From Candidatus Omnitrophota bacterium (GTDB lineage Bacteria > Omnitrophota > Koll11 > Zapsychrales > Aceulaceae), in contig JAOZRJ010000051.1 of the NCBI GenBank assembly GCA_029931885.1, positions 1 through 8,691 on the forward strand: a DNA stretch of 8,691 nt. The letters run 5' to 3'. The position numbers and the translations under genes are program-made. The notes under the pieces were generated by a model, which saw only the letters and a list, made by a program, of their open reading frames with translations, was not told where the DNA came from and searched no databases. Positions 8,086 to 8,691 of the stretch are shown here, piece by piece. Within the stretch, counting starts at the first letter, position 1, and the number at the start of each line of letters is the position of its first letter.

Positions 8086-8451
8086 TTAGCATTTTCTTTT
8101 TAAGGCAGAACCAATATATTCTGTAATAATCTTTTTATCTTTTTCTAAAATATCATTAAAATAAATCGCTATGCTGAAATGCTTTCCTTCTTTATCAGCC
8201 TGAGAGCGAACAACCACTCCACAGCAAGATATCTTCTTTATGACTGTCTTACTTTTTTGCCGACACGGCAACAAAAGCTGAATTCTTAGCTTTGTCATCG
8301 GATCAAGACTCTTATTAACTATGCAATATGCCCCTGTGCAACTCAAATTCTTACTTTCGGTGACAATATCTAGCGCATCACTAGAAATCTTTAGAGGAAT
8401 ATTCTTATCAACTCGAGGACTTCTTCGTCTTTCGTCAGTAGGCATAATCAA
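8086..8451 (-). CDS. PilZ-domain protein (probable c-di-GMP binding)
   Basis: This is a 121-residue stand-alone PilZ domain. The two cyclic-di-GMP contact motifs are intact: RxxxR as R9-R13 in ERRRSPRV and (D/N)xSxxG as N35LSCTG40. The rest alternates as expected for the six-stranded PilZ barrel, followed by a C-terminal helix (ILEKDKKIITEYIGSAL). There is no signal peptide or membrane segment, so it should be a soluble cytoplasmic receptor; its partner is unknown. The start is either TTG at 8451, 10 nt after AAGGAG, or ATG at 8445, 16 nt after it; spacing favours TTG. The Shine-Dalgarno lies inside the end of the zinc-ribbon gene, only 4 bp away, so the two are probably translationally coupled. 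The adjacent small membrane protein could be a membrane partner, but that is only inference. Confidence 0.88.
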   Translation of the reverse strand: MIMPTDERRRSPRVDKNIPLKISSDALDIVTESKNLSCTGAYCIVNKSLDPMTKLRIQLLLPCRQKSKTVIKKISCCGVVVRSQADKEGKHFSIAIYFNDILEKDKKIITEYIGSALKRKC

Positions 8452-8455
8452 AAAA

Positions 8456-8632
8456 TTAAGACTCCTTTTTCTCTTCGGAAGATTCTTCTGCGGCTTCCTT
8501 TTTTGCAGTTAGCCAGCAATTTTTATTACAATAATATTTACCATCTCTATAATACCGTTTTGCTCTGCTGAGATGTTTTTTACAGACAGGGCAATTCTTT
8601 ACCTCTTCTACTGCTTCTTTATCTTTAGCCAT
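8456..8632 (-). CDS. Small zinc-ribbon protein (58 aa)
   Basis: This is a 58-codon frame from ATG at 8632 to TAA at 8458-8456. The core is CPVC (14-17), a basic and aromatic linker (RAKRYYRDGKYY), then CNKNC (35-39), which gives a four-cysteine zinc knuckle or ribbon. The ends are charged: an acidic/lysine N-terminus and a Glu/Lys/Ser-rich tail (EAAEESSEEKK). Such a layout suits a small nucleic-acid- or protein-binding adaptor, but no function can be assigned. AAGGAG lies 12 nt before the ATG, somewhat far. The gene is 4 bp ahead of the PilZ gene and is the first gene of the cluster inside the window; genes upstream are unknown. Confidence 0.82.
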   Translation of the reverse strand: MAKDKEAVEEVKNCPVCKKHLSRAKRYYRDGKYYCNKNCWLTAKKEAAEESSEEKKES

Positions 8633-8671
8633 ATTACAATTTTACTCCTTTCTAAGAATAAAAATCAACAT

Positions 8672-8689
8672 ATTTATAAAAATATAAAT
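8672..8689. repeat. Short AT-only inverted repeat at right edge
   Basis: ATTTATA (8672-8678) and TATAAAT (8683-8689) form a perfect 7-bp inverted repeat around AAAA, about 40 bp before the zinc-ribbon gene. It could be part of a promoter or an operator, or only chance in AT-rich DNA. The sequence further upstream is outside the window. Confidence 0.3.
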
Positions 8690-8691
8690 GG

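Overview
The window is an AT-rich stretch of bacterial chromosome in which every recognisable gene lies on the minus strand, so transcription runs from high to low coordinates. I see no mobile element, CRISPR array, tRNA or rRNA. HrcA-type CIRCE operators at groESL, a type III pantothenate kinase, a lipoprotein signal peptide, a PilZ protein and a GuaB3-type enzyme point to a free-living, probably Gram-negative (diderm) bacterium. The AT bias and the tiny zinc-ribbon plus PilZ pair would fit an uncultivated lineage such as Omnitrophota. That taxonomic guess is an inference and is weak.

Reading with transcription from the right edge, there is a compact run of eight genes (8632 down to 3474): a 58-residue zinc-ribbon protein, a PilZ-domain protein, a 53-residue single-pass membrane protein, an RluA-family pseudouridine synthase, a MazG-like nucleotide pyrophosphohydrolase, a small lipoprotein of unknown function, uvrB, and coaX. 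Gaps are 4, 31, 24, 16, 10, 29 and 74 bases, and a modest hairpin with a T-run follows coaX, so this is probably one operon or a few overlapping ones. Two of the eight genes, the zinc-ribbon and the small membrane protein, are under 60 codons.

Next comes the heat-shock unit groES-groEL. It is preceded by two near-identical modules 68 bp apart. In each, a sigma70-type promoter with a perfect TTGACA box has a -10 box that shares its last base with a CIRCE operator. The upstream CIRCE is perfect and the downstream one has two mismatches. groEL ends in a strong GAAA-loop terminator.

The last unit is guaB3, a CBS-less IMP dehydrogenase/GMP reductase-family enzyme that runs off the left edge. It has its own near-consensus promoter packed against the groEL terminator. 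The core genes are ordinary housekeeping genes. The items most worth a second look are the duplicated promoter-CIRCE control region and the zinc-ribbon/PilZ/small-membrane-protein cluster.
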